From assembly GCF_004309735.1 (NCBI RefSeq), contig NZ_SIXC01000002.1:132489-196488 (forward strand): DNA of 64,000 nt, given 5' to 3'. Shown in pieces: positions 27,381 through 36,149 of the stretch (the stretch's first letter is position 1; each line of letters opens with the position of its first letter). The translations under genes and the position numbers were made by a program. The notes below the pieces were generated by a model, which made no database searches, was not told the origin of the DNA, and saw only the letters and a list, made by a program, of their open reading frames with translations. The DNA comes from Desulfovibrio legallii. GTDB lineage: Bacteria; Desulfobacterota; Desulfovibrionia; Desulfovibrionales; Desulfovibrionaceae.

Positions 27381-27400
27381 TTGAGAAGATACATTCTCAA
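27381..27400. promoter_or_regulatory. Operator-like palindrome TTGAGAA-N6-TTCTCAA
   Basis: Perfect 7-base arms around GATACA, about 105 bases upstream of the chemoreceptor start. The symmetry and position fit a transcription factor site; no known regulator is assigned. Confidence 0.45.
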
Positions 27401-27473
27401 CGTTTAAAAAGCACGCGTTCCGGCGCTTAAGCGCACAAAAACAAGCAGTGCTGTCGTCATCCGTAACTTATTA

Positions 27474-27560
27474 CGTCGCAACGGCTGCAGCTGCGCTTGC
27501 GCCTCCCCGGCGGGCGTCTGCTTACGCAACCGCAGGGCATTGCAACGTTGCACTGCCCTA
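27474..27560 (+). repeat. Dispersed intergenic repeat, copy B
   Basis: Same orientation as copy A. After the shared 63-base core it continues AGGGCATTGCAACGTTGCAC and TGCCCT, which forms a near-perfect terminal hairpin. The 3' part also matches the reverse complement of copy C at 31993-32060. Confidence 0.85.
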
Positions 27561-27924
27561 AAACCAACCACCAACAAATATATTAAACGTTATAAGCAAC
27601 AATCGGATAAAACAATACCTTCTTAAGACCTGTGCATTTTTTTACAAACCGGCGAGGATATAAAGAACCAACGGACATGGCGAGGAGCCAGGCCCGTACC
27701 GTTGCCGCCAGGCGGCAGGATGTGCAGGGAACAACGCGAAACTATACGCTGTTTTTCTGGAGCTGGAAATAAAAAGAGCCCGCCGGACCGGCCAGATCCG
27801 GGCATTGTCAAACAACCGCCTGACCGGAATGGGAGCTGCTCTGGAGAGGGTTTCTGCGCCATGGCGCGCGCACCGGCAAGCCACTCTTGCCTGTGGCGCA
27901 GATAAAGGCCACCTTCAGAAGGTG

Positions 27925-28971
27925 CTACTTGCCGTCCGGACCAGGGGGAACAGTTGCCGCCGGGCGGTAATAGTCTTTATATGCCGCGTAGAGGGCTTTT
28001 GCCTGTTCTCCCCCCATCGGCGAGCAGTATTCCGGCAGGCTGAACGCCACTATGCCCGCATGCGGCGCGGCTCCGGCGCTGGCCAACTGCCGCTGCAGCC
28101 TTGCCAGCTGTGCGGGAACTGCGCGAAAAGGCTTCTGATTTAACGGCTCGCCGTCCACTTGCGTAAAGGTTTCCACTACCGGAGTAAACAGACGTCCGGC
28201 ACTTGCGGCGGCCCGCGCCACCGCGTGAAAAAACAGACCCACCTCCTGCTCCCGCAGCTTGTGCACGCCAACGCCGTCCTGAAAAAGAACCCGGTCAATG
28301 CCGCTCTGCATCAGAATATGTCGCCACAGCCCTTCCAGCGCTTCAGGCGCCGCATAGCCATTGGAAAATCCGGAAACGGCAACCGGCAAATCCGGGGCCA
28401 GGGTTCGCAGTCCCGCACGCAGATTTTTCAGAAAAAGCAGCAGCTCTGCCTGGCGGGCAGGTTCAAGCCAGCTCTGGTCGTCAATTTCTTGCGGAATATA
28501 CAGGCCGGACAAGGCCGCCCTGTCGGGATCCAGCCGCGCCACGTCCGCGGCCGTCGCCAGGCTGACCCGGCACAACTGATGAAAGTACCGGCGTACAGCC
28601 TCAGGATCTCCCTTGATTTTTTCCCAGTACTCGCGGTCGTGCACAAGCCCCAGCGTCACCCGCATATGTTGGTCGTGCGCCGCGCGCAGCACCTTTTCCA
28701 GGGCTGGCCGCAAGGGGCCGACGCGCTGCGCGTCGTCGTGGACCGGCGCAATGCCGTCAACAGACCACTGCACCACTATTTCAGTAACGCCTATGGCGCG
28801 CATGGACGCAAGCAGATCCTGCCACTGCTGCCCGCTCCAGCCCGCGTGCGCATTCCACAACTGAAGAAACGTGCCGGAAAACGTCGGGCCGGCGGCGCGC
28901 CCCCAGGCGCTGGGGGCCGCAGGAGCCCAAAAAAGGCCGAGCAGCACGAAAAAATGCACAATGCGTTTCAT
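27925..28971 (-). CDS. Exported DUF4434-type protein (glycosidase-like), last gene of the nfr-like operon
   Basis: This 348-residue protein has a signal peptide (about 1-24) and a probable TIM-barrel body. Its segments include FLQLWNAHAGWSGQQWQDLL, MRAIGVTEIVVQWSVDG, then a barrel-like IPQEIDDQSW with acidic residues at the position of a glycosidase active site, and FQDGVGVHK. This pattern fits DUF4434, a family related to glycoside hydrolases but without a defined activity. It lies 11 bases after the nfrA-like gene. In E. coli the third gene of the corresponding operon, ybcH, is also exported and uncharacterised. A role in trimming, modifying or anchoring the polysaccharide is inferred from context. 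Confidence 0.75.
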   Translation of the reverse strand: MKRIVHFFVLLGLFWAPAAPSAWGRAAGPTFSGTFLQLWNAHAGWSGQQWQDLLASMRAIGVTEIVVQWSVDGIAPVHDDAQRVGPLRPALEKVLRAAHDQHMRVTLGLVHDREYWEKIKGDPEAVRRYFHQLCRVSLATAADVARLDPDRAALSGLYIPQEIDDQSWLEPARQAELLLFLKNLRAGLRTLAPDLPVAVSGFSNGYAAPEALEGLWRHILMQSGIDRVLFQDGVGVHKLREQEVGLFFHAVARAAASAGRLFTPVVETFTQVDGEPLNQKPFRAVPAQLARLQRQLASAGAAPHAGIVAFSLPEYCSPMGGEQAKALYAAYKDYYRPAATVPPGPDGK

Positions 28972-28982
28972 GACTGAACCTG

Positions 28983-31946
28983 CTAAAAAGTAATGCTGGT
29001 GGTGAGAAACAGGGAATCTATCAGACTGTTTTTGTCGTCCCCCTGCACATGAAAGAGCGTCCCTCTTTTATATTGCAAAAGGACTTCCACAGATGAACGC
29101 GGAACTTCATAGTTAAATGCCGGGAGGAAAAAGCGCAAGGAAAGCCCGGCCCCAAATTCAACCAGTGAAGTCTGGTCGCGGTCTGGTTCTGTAATCCGGC
29201 TATCCGCCACCACATGCGGCGTCACAAGGAATCTGTCATAGACGTTGAAAGTCATGCCTTGACGAACTTCACCATAGACAACGCTTCGCGCATTTTCAGA
29301 GGTGTAATAATCGTACTCGCCAAAGAAAAAGGTATAATTCCAGTACGGGACGCCGGGGCTAAGGTCATACCCATCTGTCCAGGAATACATGGCCCGCAGC
29401 AGCCAGGTGTCCTCGGCCTTGTCGCCCAGATGAAAAAGGCGCTCCGCCCCCACATTAAAATTCTGGCTTTTGAACGGCTTGTAACGCAATCCCACAGCGC
29501 CCTGCCAGGAATCTTCGTCAAAAGAAAAACTGTCGTCCTCGTTAAGGTTGGCGCTTACCCGCCCAATAACCTGAAGGAGGCGGTCATCACGCAGCCCCAG
29601 GACAGGGGGCGTCCAGGCGACCTCGGCGCCGCCGCCGGATCGGATGGTGCGTGCGGTGTCTCCCCCGGCCCAGCGGGAAGGGCCTGCGCCGTCCGGCAGA
29701 TACGACAGATAGGCCGTGGCAGAAAGATTTGTCTGTAGTTTGGTGACCTCACGCCGCAACCTGAATATCTTTTTGTCTATTTCGACCTGTTCGGCCCCGG
29801 TTTCCGCCCCTTGCGCTACGGCGGCATCAATGGCCTTTTTGAACGCCGCAACACTTTGCGCATTGCGGACCTCGTGCATAGAGGCATAACCAAGGTCTTC
29901 CCACAGGTGTGCAGCGTCCGGATCGGCGGCGAGCGCCTGCTCAAACGCGTCGGCTGCCGCCGCATACTGCCCGGCATCGCTCAAAGCGTAGCCCAAAGCG
30001 GCCTGACCGGCCGCAGTATTGTCCATACGCAGGGCCTCCCTGTACGCCGCTATGGCCTCCGGCGTGCGCTGGAGACGGCGCAGCAGGTCGCCCTGCCGGG
30101 AAAAAAGCGCAGCGTCCTTTTTCAGGCGTAAGGAGGCGGCCACAAGAGCTTCCGCTTCTTCATACTGCCCGTTCGCGATGGCTATGGACGCCAGATCTGC
30201 AAGACGCTGCACCTGCACGCTGACGGGCAACCCTTTGTCCGGCATGGCCGCAAAGGTCTGCCGGGCGGCCTCCGTCTGCCCCGCCAGCAGTTCCGCATGC
30301 CCAAGACGCGCTGCCGTTGCGGGGTCATAGCCCAGCGTCAGCGCTTGCCCAAACGCCTCTGCCGCCGCGGCATAGTCGGCTTGCCCCATCTGCAGAAAAC
30401 CCAACGAAAGATAAAACTTCCGCTGTTCTTCCTGGCTCATGGCGGCTATGCCCTGGGCCGCCTGCCTGTAATTGACAAGGGCCAGACCGGGCTTGCCGAG
30501 TTTTTCGTATGTACGCCCCAGCGCCAGAGACGTGTCCGTTGTCGGGTGCATGGCTGCGGCCTGGGCAAAGTGCTCCAGAGCTTTTTCATACAGCCCGGCA
30601 GCATAGGCCGCATGGGCTGCGGCAAGGACAATGCGCCGCCGGGGCCCCGCAGCCTCCAGGGCCCGCCCAAAAGCCCGCTCGGCGCCGACGTGGTCGCCCA
30701 TGTCGGTGAGGGCATAGCCAAGGCTTTCTTCCGCAAGGGCCACATCCTCGCGTGCGGCCCCTGGGCAGGCGGCCGCCTGCCGCCACGCCTTTGCGGCTTT
30801 TGCCGTATCGCCCAATGCGGCATGGGCCTGCGCCAGTTGCATGAAAATACTTACTTTTTCTCCAGGATAAACCGCCAGGCGCAGCGCCGTCTGCAAAGGC
30901 GCCACTGCCTCCGCCGGTTTGCCGGAGCCCATGGCGGCAAAGGCCAGTCCGGCGGCCAGCTGCGCCTGAGCCTTTTGGGGCAGGGCCGCGGCCAAAGGCA
31001 CGGCTTCATGAAAGGCCGCATACGCCTGCGGGGCATCGCCCTGAGTGGCGTAGATATTGCCGAGCGCCAGCAGGGTTTCCGCCTTGCGCAGCGGAGAAAC
31101 GCCGGTGCGCAAAAAAGCCGTGAACATGTCGATGGCCTGCTGTTCCTGGTGCGCCGCGGCAAAGCTCTGCCCTGCCCTGTACAGCATTTGCGGCTCTTTT
31201 GCGGCAATCTTGGCATAGACGGCGGCCGCTTCCGCATAGCGGGACGCCAGAAACAGGCTGTTGGCCAGAACCGCGGCATTTTCCGGCCCAGGGTGCAGCT
31301 TTTCCAACCGGGCGCTTAACCGGACAGCCTCTTTATAATTGCCCTTATGTTCGTAAAACAGGGCCTGTTCACGCAAAAGATCTTCGTCGTCCGGCGCAAG
31401 CGCGCGGGCCTGGGTCAGATAGCGCGCGACGACCTCCTCATCTCCATCCTGTTTGCCGACCAAAACAAGGGCACGCAGGGCGGCGATCCTTTCCGCATCG
31501 GTTCCGGCCGCGTCCAGCGCAGTGGCAAAGGCGGCCAGGGCCTGGTCATTGTCGCCCAGCTTGACGAGAACCATGCCCCTGGTCTGCTGCAAGGCGAAAA
31601 TTTTCTGCGTGTCGGGCTGCCCCTGCAGCAGGGCAAGCGCTGCGTCGTACTCCCCCATGCGATAGAGCAGGTTCATGAAATCCGCACGGGCCTTGGCGTC
31701 CTGAGGGATGATGGCCAGGTATTGCCTGAACTCTTCCGCCGCCGCGCTGTTTTCGCCTGCCCGCATTTTGCGGTAGGCCATGTCCAGATGCGGGTACCCT
31801 TTGAACTGACGCAGCTGATCGCCGAGCCCGCCATTGCCCGACGGAGCGCTTTGCGCGGCATGTGGCGCAGCATCTGCCCGGGCGCAGACAGGCAGCGGCG
31901 TGGTCGCCAGAACAAGCACAAACAAAAAAATGTATATTTTAAACAT
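28983..31946 (-). CDS. nfrA: NfrA-like outer-membrane polysaccharide export protein (TPR plus beta-barrel)
   Basis: This 987-residue protein has a signal peptide (about 1-25), then a long run of TPR repeats (about 50-700; for example YRKMRAGENSAAAEEFRQYL and RRLQRTPEAIAAYREALRMD), then a beta-rich C-terminal domain of about 270 residues. That domain has alternating strands (LLQVIGRVSANLNEDD, YTFFFGEYDYYTSENARS) and ends in a terminal phenylalanine (SLFLTTSITF), typical of outer-membrane barrels. The layout matches NfrA, the phage N4 receptor and exporter, and resembles BcsC/PgaA-type exporters. It follows the nfrB-like gene after a 187-base gap that holds repeat copy C. Confidence 0.83.
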   Translation of the reverse strand: MFKIYIFLFVLVLATTPLPVCARADAAPHAAQSAPSGNGGLGDQLRQFKGYPHLDMAYRKMRAGENSAAAEEFRQYLAIIPQDAKARADFMNLLYRMGEYDAALALLQGQPDTQKIFALQQTRGMVLVKLGDNDQALAAFATALDAAGTDAERIAALRALVLVGKQDGDEEVVARYLTQARALAPDDEDLLREQALFYEHKGNYKEAVRLSARLEKLHPGPENAAVLANSLFLASRYAEAAAVYAKIAAKEPQMLYRAGQSFAAAHQEQQAIDMFTAFLRTGVSPLRKAETLLALGNIYATQGDAPQAYAAFHEAVPLAAALPQKAQAQLAAGLAFAAMGSGKPAEAVAPLQTALRLAVYPGEKVSIFMQLAQAHAALGDTAKAAKAWRQAAACPGAAREDVALAEESLGYALTDMGDHVGAERAFGRALEAAGPRRRIVLAAAHAAYAAGLYEKALEHFAQAAAMHPTTDTSLALGRTYEKLGKPGLALVNYRQAAQGIAAMSQEEQRKFYLSLGFLQMGQADYAAAAEAFGQALTLGYDPATAARLGHAELLAGQTEAARQTFAAMPDKGLPVSVQVQRLADLASIAIANGQYEEAEALVAASLRLKKDAALFSRQGDLLRRLQRTPEAIAAYREALRMDNTAAGQAALGYALSDAGQYAAAADAFEQALAADPDAAHLWEDLGYASMHEVRNAQSVAAFKKAIDAAVAQGAETGAEQVEIDKKIFRLRREVTKLQTNLSATAYLSYLPDGAGPSRWAGGDTARTIRSGGGAEVAWTPPVLGLRDDRLLQVIGRVSANLNEDDSFSFDEDSWQGAVGLRYKPFKSQNFNVGAERLFHLGDKAEDTWLLRAMYSWTDGYDLSPGVPYWNYTFFFGEYDYYTSENARSVVYGEVRQGMTFNVYDRFLVTPHVVADSRITEPDRDQTSLVEFGAGLSLRFFLPAFNYEVPRSSVEVLLQYKRGTLFHVQGDDKNSLIDSLFLTTSITF

Positions 31947-31992
31947 GTATTGACCATGATCTGCGTTGTATTTGCCACAGGGATATTAGGGT

Positions 31993-32060
31993 ATTGCAAT
32001 GTTGCACAATGCCCTGACAGCTGCGCAAGCAGACGCCCGCCGTGGAGGCGCAAGCGTAAG
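31993..32060 (-). repeat. Dispersed intergenic repeat, copy C (inverted), inside the nfr-like operon
   Basis: Its reverse complement contains CTTGCGCCTCCACGGCGGGC and GTCTGCTTGCG, followed by AGGGCATTGTGCAACATTGC, closely matching copy B. It lies between the nfrB-like and nfrA-like genes, where it could affect transcript stability or read-through. Confidence 0.82.
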
Positions 32061-32133
32061 TTATTTGCACTGTTAAGTTCCTGAATAAATGTACAGCGCC
32101 ATTGACGCTACTTATTCTTAAAATGAATCTTCC

Positions 32134-34464
32134 CTAGCTTTGAATCATCGACGCCTGCGCCTGCTGCGCTGCAACAATGTTTTTCGTTGCAGATTTTACA
32201 TCTACTTTTATAGCTTCTTTTGTCGCAGTCAGCGTTTCTTTTGTTACAAAACCAAGCTGCACAACAATGCTTTCCAGCAATGGAACTGCTTTCTGCTGCG
32301 CATCCAACGCCTGCCGTAACTGGTCTGCAGTAATCACCCCTTCCGTAACAAGAAAGTCGCCGAACCTGCATCGGGCATTGTGCTGCGCAAAAAACCGGGC
32401 TTCGGCCTGTTGCAGCTGCAAATATCCCAAAGCCCGTTCCTCAACCAGCACATCGCCAAGCCTGGCATATTGTTGCCGCTGCAGGCTTCGGGCCTGGTCA
32501 AGCTGTTCCCTGGTCAGTTGCTTCCGCGCCACAAGAGCGGCGGCCAGGGCGGATTCTGGGATGGCACCCGGCGAGGAAAGGCGGTCAAAGCCGTACCGCA
32601 GGGCAAAGGCGAGATCGCTTCTGGCAACAAGATAAAGCACAATGGAACGCCCCGCGGCCTGCTCCATGGCGGCCAGAGCCTGTGCGGAAGGCGGCGTTTC
32701 CACTGCAACGGCAAGTTCGCCGGTGGGCCTGATTTCCAAGGGGAAAGCGCCGTTGGCCAGGGCCATGGACCGCGGCAGGGCGGCAAGGGCGTCCACCGGT
32801 GTTGTGAACGGGTCAATGGAGCGGGTTTCCAGGTGAAACTGCATGCCGAGAATCTGCACCAGCCTGCATTCCGTAGTCATCCCCATATCCAGCAGCACCC
32901 GCCCAAGGGGCAGGCCGGTTTCTTTCTGGCGTGCAAGGGCGGCATCCAGCTGGGCGGTGGTGATAAAACGCCTGTCCAGCATAAGGTCGCCCAGCCGCCT
33001 GCGGTAGGCCACCAATTCCGCCTCAGAGGGATACACGTGATCCGTTTTATCCCAGGCAATAACTTTGCCGGTAAGCAGATAGCGCGCATAAAGGCGAAAG
33101 GCCCGCATGGTGGCCGCAAAGTTGATGACGTTGGCCCACAGCAGCCGGGGCAGCGACAGCAAAGCCTGGCCAAACCCGTAGATCATATACACATAAAAGG
33201 CGCGCCACAATGACCGCCAGCAAAAGAAAAACAGATTGGCCAGCATAAGATACCAGATCCATGTGCCTGGAGCCACCGCCGGCGGGTAATGATACGCATC
33301 CGGCGTAAAAACCTGATACAGCCAGATGCAGAGAACAACCGGCACAATGGCGTTGGCGAGCATGCTTGCAACATTGGTGACCAGGCTTTTCCTATCCCGA
33401 AAAAGCATATAGCGCGTCAGAAGATTGCCCTGCCAGCCGAGATTGGCCCAGCCTTGAAGAGAAATGCCCATAATCCAGCGGGACTTCTGCTTCACAGCAG
33501 CGGTGAAGGTGCGGGGGAAAAATTCGCGAATGGCAATGTACTCACGCTTCACCTTCAACCGGGTCTTGCCCATAAAATTCTTCTCGGTGACGGTGTGGCG
33601 CAGCACCTGACGCACAAAAACCTGGCGCAGGCCAAACTTGTGCATGCGCAATCCGAAATCGTAGTCTTCCGTCAACGATTCAATATTAAAAAGCTGGTTA
33701 TTGCTGTCTTCAGCCAGCAGTTCCAGCGCACGACGGCTGTAGCCGCTGCCGACGCCGGCAGAGGGCACGGACTTGCTCAAAATCTCGCGGGCCAGCATGT
33801 CGCGCGCGTGATTTTCGGCAAATTCATCGGCGTAGTGCCCGGCAGTGAAGTCCCACCAGCGCCGCATCATGGGAAAAACCGGCAGCTGGATCATATCCAT
33901 GCGCGGGATGAGGTAGTTGAAGAGCTTGAGATACAGAGGATGGACGATATCTTCAGAATCGTTCATGACAAAAATTTCAAACCGTACCCCGTTTTCTTTT
34001 TCGTAATGCCGGATGCCCGCATAAATCCAGTTGAGGCAGTCTGCCTTATTGGTCGGCCCGTCCTTGGGACAGACAATGCGGTTGACGTTGCCGTATTCTT
34101 CTCTGACCAAAGCAACTTCGCGCTGGGTCTTGAGGTCATTGGGGTAGGTGCCGACAAAAATCTGATAATTTGTGTAGTTTATCACCTTTATTGTGTTATT
34201 CAACATGCGCCGAATAACGGCGGACTCATCCCAGCATGGAATCATGATCGCCACCGGCTTTTCCGGCGGCGCCAACAATTGCGCCTCACTCAGGGGAGGG
34301 AACTTGTGGCGGATAAATATCCAACGATAGACCTTGTCAATGATATATGTGCAATCAATGACAAGCTCGTCAATGCCGCTGATGACAAAGATAATCCCAA
34401 GCCCTGCCAGCAGAATATGAATGCCCAGCAACAGATAGGGCATAATCAGGTCTAGCGTGCCCAT
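32134..34464 (-). CDS. nfrB: NfrB-like inner-membrane glycosyltransferase with MshEN-type c-di-GMP segments
   Basis: This 776-residue protein probably polymerises a sugar nucleotide and passes the chain through the inner membrane. An N-terminal helix (about 8-30) leads to a GT2 domain with PVAIMIPCWDES, the MNDSED metal motif, LTEDYDFGLRM and the processivity motif QKSRW. Hydrophobic segments follow at about 380-480. The next region (about 510-640) has RRLGDLMLDRRFITTAQLDA and PLGRVLLDMGMTTECRLVQI, which match the MshEN c-di-GMP motif in form. A further copy, RFGDFLVTEGVITADQLRQA, lies near the C-terminus. The start at 34464 overlaps the wecB stop (TGATG). E. coli NfrB has the same GT2-MshEN order. 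Confidence 0.85.
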   Translation of the reverse strand: MGTLDLIMPYLLLGIHILLAGLGIIFVISGIDELVIDCTYIIDKVYRWIFIRHKFPPLSEAQLLAPPEKPVAIMIPCWDESAVIRRMLNNTIKVINYTNYQIFVGTYPNDLKTQREVALVREEYGNVNRIVCPKDGPTNKADCLNWIYAGIRHYEKENGVRFEIFVMNDSEDIVHPLYLKLFNYLIPRMDMIQLPVFPMMRRWWDFTAGHYADEFAENHARDMLAREILSKSVPSAGVGSGYSRRALELLAEDSNNQLFNIESLTEDYDFGLRMHKFGLRQVFVRQVLRHTVTEKNFMGKTRLKVKREYIAIREFFPRTFTAAVKQKSRWIMGISLQGWANLGWQGNLLTRYMLFRDRKSLVTNVASMLANAIVPVVLCIWLYQVFTPDAYHYPPAVAPGTWIWYLMLANLFFFCWRSLWRAFYVYMIYGFGQALLSLPRLLWANVINFAATMRAFRLYARYLLTGKVIAWDKTDHVYPSEAELVAYRRRLGDLMLDRRFITTAQLDAALARQKETGLPLGRVLLDMGMTTECRLVQILGMQFHLETRSIDPFTTPVDALAALPRSMALANGAFPLEIRPTGELAVAVETPPSAQALAAMEQAAGRSIVLYLVARSDLAFALRYGFDRLSSPGAIPESALAAALVARKQLTREQLDQARSLQRQQYARLGDVLVEERALGYLQLQQAEARFFAQHNARCRFGDFLVTEGVITADQLRQALDAQQKAVPLLESIVVQLGFVTKETLTATKEAIKVDVKSATKNIVAAQQAQASMIQS

Positions 34465-35642
34465 CAAAAACCTGTTGCTCTGGGGATAAACTGCTGTGCG
34501 ACAGGCAGCACGGGTTTTTCTCCGGCAAAATAGCGGCGCAGGGCGCTTACTATTCGCTGTGCCGCCTTGCCGTCGCCATAAGGGTTGTTGCCCCGACACA
34601 TTCTTTGCCGCGCCGCTTCGTCTGAAAGCAATTCCGAGGCCCGCGCCACAATTAAAGCACGATCCGTGCCCACAAGCTGCGCCATGCCCAGCCGCGAAGC
34701 CTCCGGACGTTCCGTCACCGTGCGCAACACCAGCACCGGCGTGTGAAAAGCAGGGGCCTCTTCCTGCCCGCCGCCGGAATCCGTCAGGAAAAGCGTGGCG
34801 TCGCGCATCAGGTTTACAAACGAGGGATAGTCCAGCGGCGGCGTGAGATGCACATTGGGCACCTGCCCCAAAGCAGGCAGAACCACTGCCTGCACATGCG
34901 GATTGCGGTGTACCGGATAAATAAAGGCAACATCGGGAAAAGCCCTGGCCAGGTCGGCCACCGCGCCGCAGATGTCTGCCAGGCCATGCTCCCAGCTTTC
35001 ACGCCGGTGCGACGTCACCAGCACAAAGCGCGACGCGCCGCCAAGAAGCGGTGCAAGGTGCGGCGCCAGCCCCGGCCCAAGTTTGTCGGACAGTCTGGTC
35101 AGGGCATCAACCACCGTATTGCCGGTAACAACGATGTCGTCGGCATGGTACCCCTCCTGCAGCAGCGCTTCCTTTGCAGAAATGGTGGGCGCAAAATGCA
35201 GTGTTGTCAGCACGCTTGTAAGCCGTCTGTTGGCTTCCTCCGGAAAAGGATTGGCCATGTCGTGACTGCGCAGCCCGGCCTCCACATGGCCAACCTTTAT
35301 TCCAAGGTAATACGCCGCCAGGGCGGCGGCCAGAACCGTAGTGGTATCCCCCTGCACCAACAGCATATCCGGCCGGGCCTGACTTAGATATTCGGTAAGC
35401 CCGTGCAGGGCCTTTTCCGTCAACGAGCTTAGCGTCTGGTCGGGCGCCATAAGGTGCAGGTCTATATGGGGCCTGAGCGCAAACAAGTGCAAAACCTGCT
35501 CCAGCATCTCACGGTGCTGCCCGGTGGAAATAATGCTGAGGCGCAGGTCATTGGCTGCGGACACTTCTTGAATGACGGGAATCATTTTTATGGCTTCCGG
35601 CCTGGTTCCAATAACAATGGCTATATGCGGAAGATGAGGCAT
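34464..35642 (-). CDS. wecB: UDP-N-acetylglucosamine 2-epimerase (non-hydrolysing)
   Basis: This 392-residue cytosolic enzyme interconverts UDP-GlcNAc and UDP-ManNAc. It has IAIVIGTRPEAIKMIPVIQE at the N-terminus, LLVQGDTTTVLAAAL near residue 90, GHVEAGLRSHDMANPFPEE with the catalytic acid region, VTSHRRESWEHG, and FLTDSGGGQEEAP near the C-terminus. These are all the family hallmarks. The start at 35642 follows AAGGAATAA; a longer frame upstream lacks similarity. It is the first gene of the nfr-like operon and would supply UDP-ManNAc, the precursor used by the NfrB pathway in E. coli. Confidence 0.94.
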   Translation of the reverse strand: MPHLPHIAIVIGTRPEAIKMIPVIQEVSAANDLRLSIISTGQHREMLEQVLHLFALRPHIDLHLMAPDQTLSSLTEKALHGLTEYLSQARPDMLLVQGDTTTVLAAALAAYYLGIKVGHVEAGLRSHDMANPFPEEANRRLTSVLTTLHFAPTISAKEALLQEGYHADDIVVTGNTVVDALTRLSDKLGPGLAPHLAPLLGGASRFVLVTSHRRESWEHGLADICGAVADLARAFPDVAFIYPVHRNPHVQAVVLPALGQVPNVHLTPPLDYPSFVNLMRDATLFLTDSGGGQEEAPAFHTPVLVLRTVTERPEASRLGMAQLVGTDRALIVARASELLSDEAARQRMCRGNNPYGDGKAAQRIVSALRRYFAGEKPVLPVAQQFIPRATGF

Positions 35643-36149
35643 ATTTATTCCTTTGTCATAACAACTATTAAACACTTCAACAATGTTGGCTATAAAAGCG
35701 ATGACGCACAAGTACACACATAGTCATTCTCTTTTCTGGCGCTTACACATCAATCAAAATAACACCTTCGCCAACTTCGTGCGAAGACATACCTCCCCAC
35801 ATGACCTTTTTGGCGCACCTGTTATAGTTCCACAGCAGCACAATGGCAACTATGCTGTATTTACTAGATTAACCTGGAACGCTGCGCTTGCTTCCTACGC
35901 CTCGCGCTGCCCCCGCTTGTATCCACAGGGGCGCTGTTTCCACTCCCGCCATGCGCCGCTTTTTATCCGCCCCAGACCTGGCAGGGAGGGCAGGGGTTGC
36001 GCGCAGCGGCCGGGCTGCCTTTTTCAGGGCCCGCCGCACGGCGCCGGGAAAAAGCCCCTGCGCCCGCACGTCAGCGAAGAATAATAGCCATTGCGCAGAA
36101 TCAGAGACAAGGATACTATAATGAACTCACCTTTATTCACAGGAAACAC
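35643..36149. other. Divergent region between wecB and the DEAD-box helicase gene
   Basis: 507 bases without a supported gene. The half next to wecB (35643-35880) is AT-rich and probably contains its promoter; I could not fix one -35/-10 pair. The half next to the helicase is GC-rich and would be a long 5' leader, which is common for cold-responsive helicase genes, but no defined motif was recognised. Confidence 0.45.

Larger units (their letters stand above)
27278..27924. other. Long intergenic region upstream of the chemoreceptor gene
   Basis: This 647-base AT-richer stretch lies between two minus-strand genes. I see no supported gene; the short open frames lack ribosome sites or similarity. 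It contains a 20-base palindrome (27381-27400) and repeat copy B (27474-27560). The rest shows nothing I can assign. Confidence 0.55.

Noticed and set aside
27623-27905. Short overlapping frames in the gap before the DUF4434 gene
   Set aside because: Several frames overlap in different phases with no ribosome sites, as expected in non-coding DNA.
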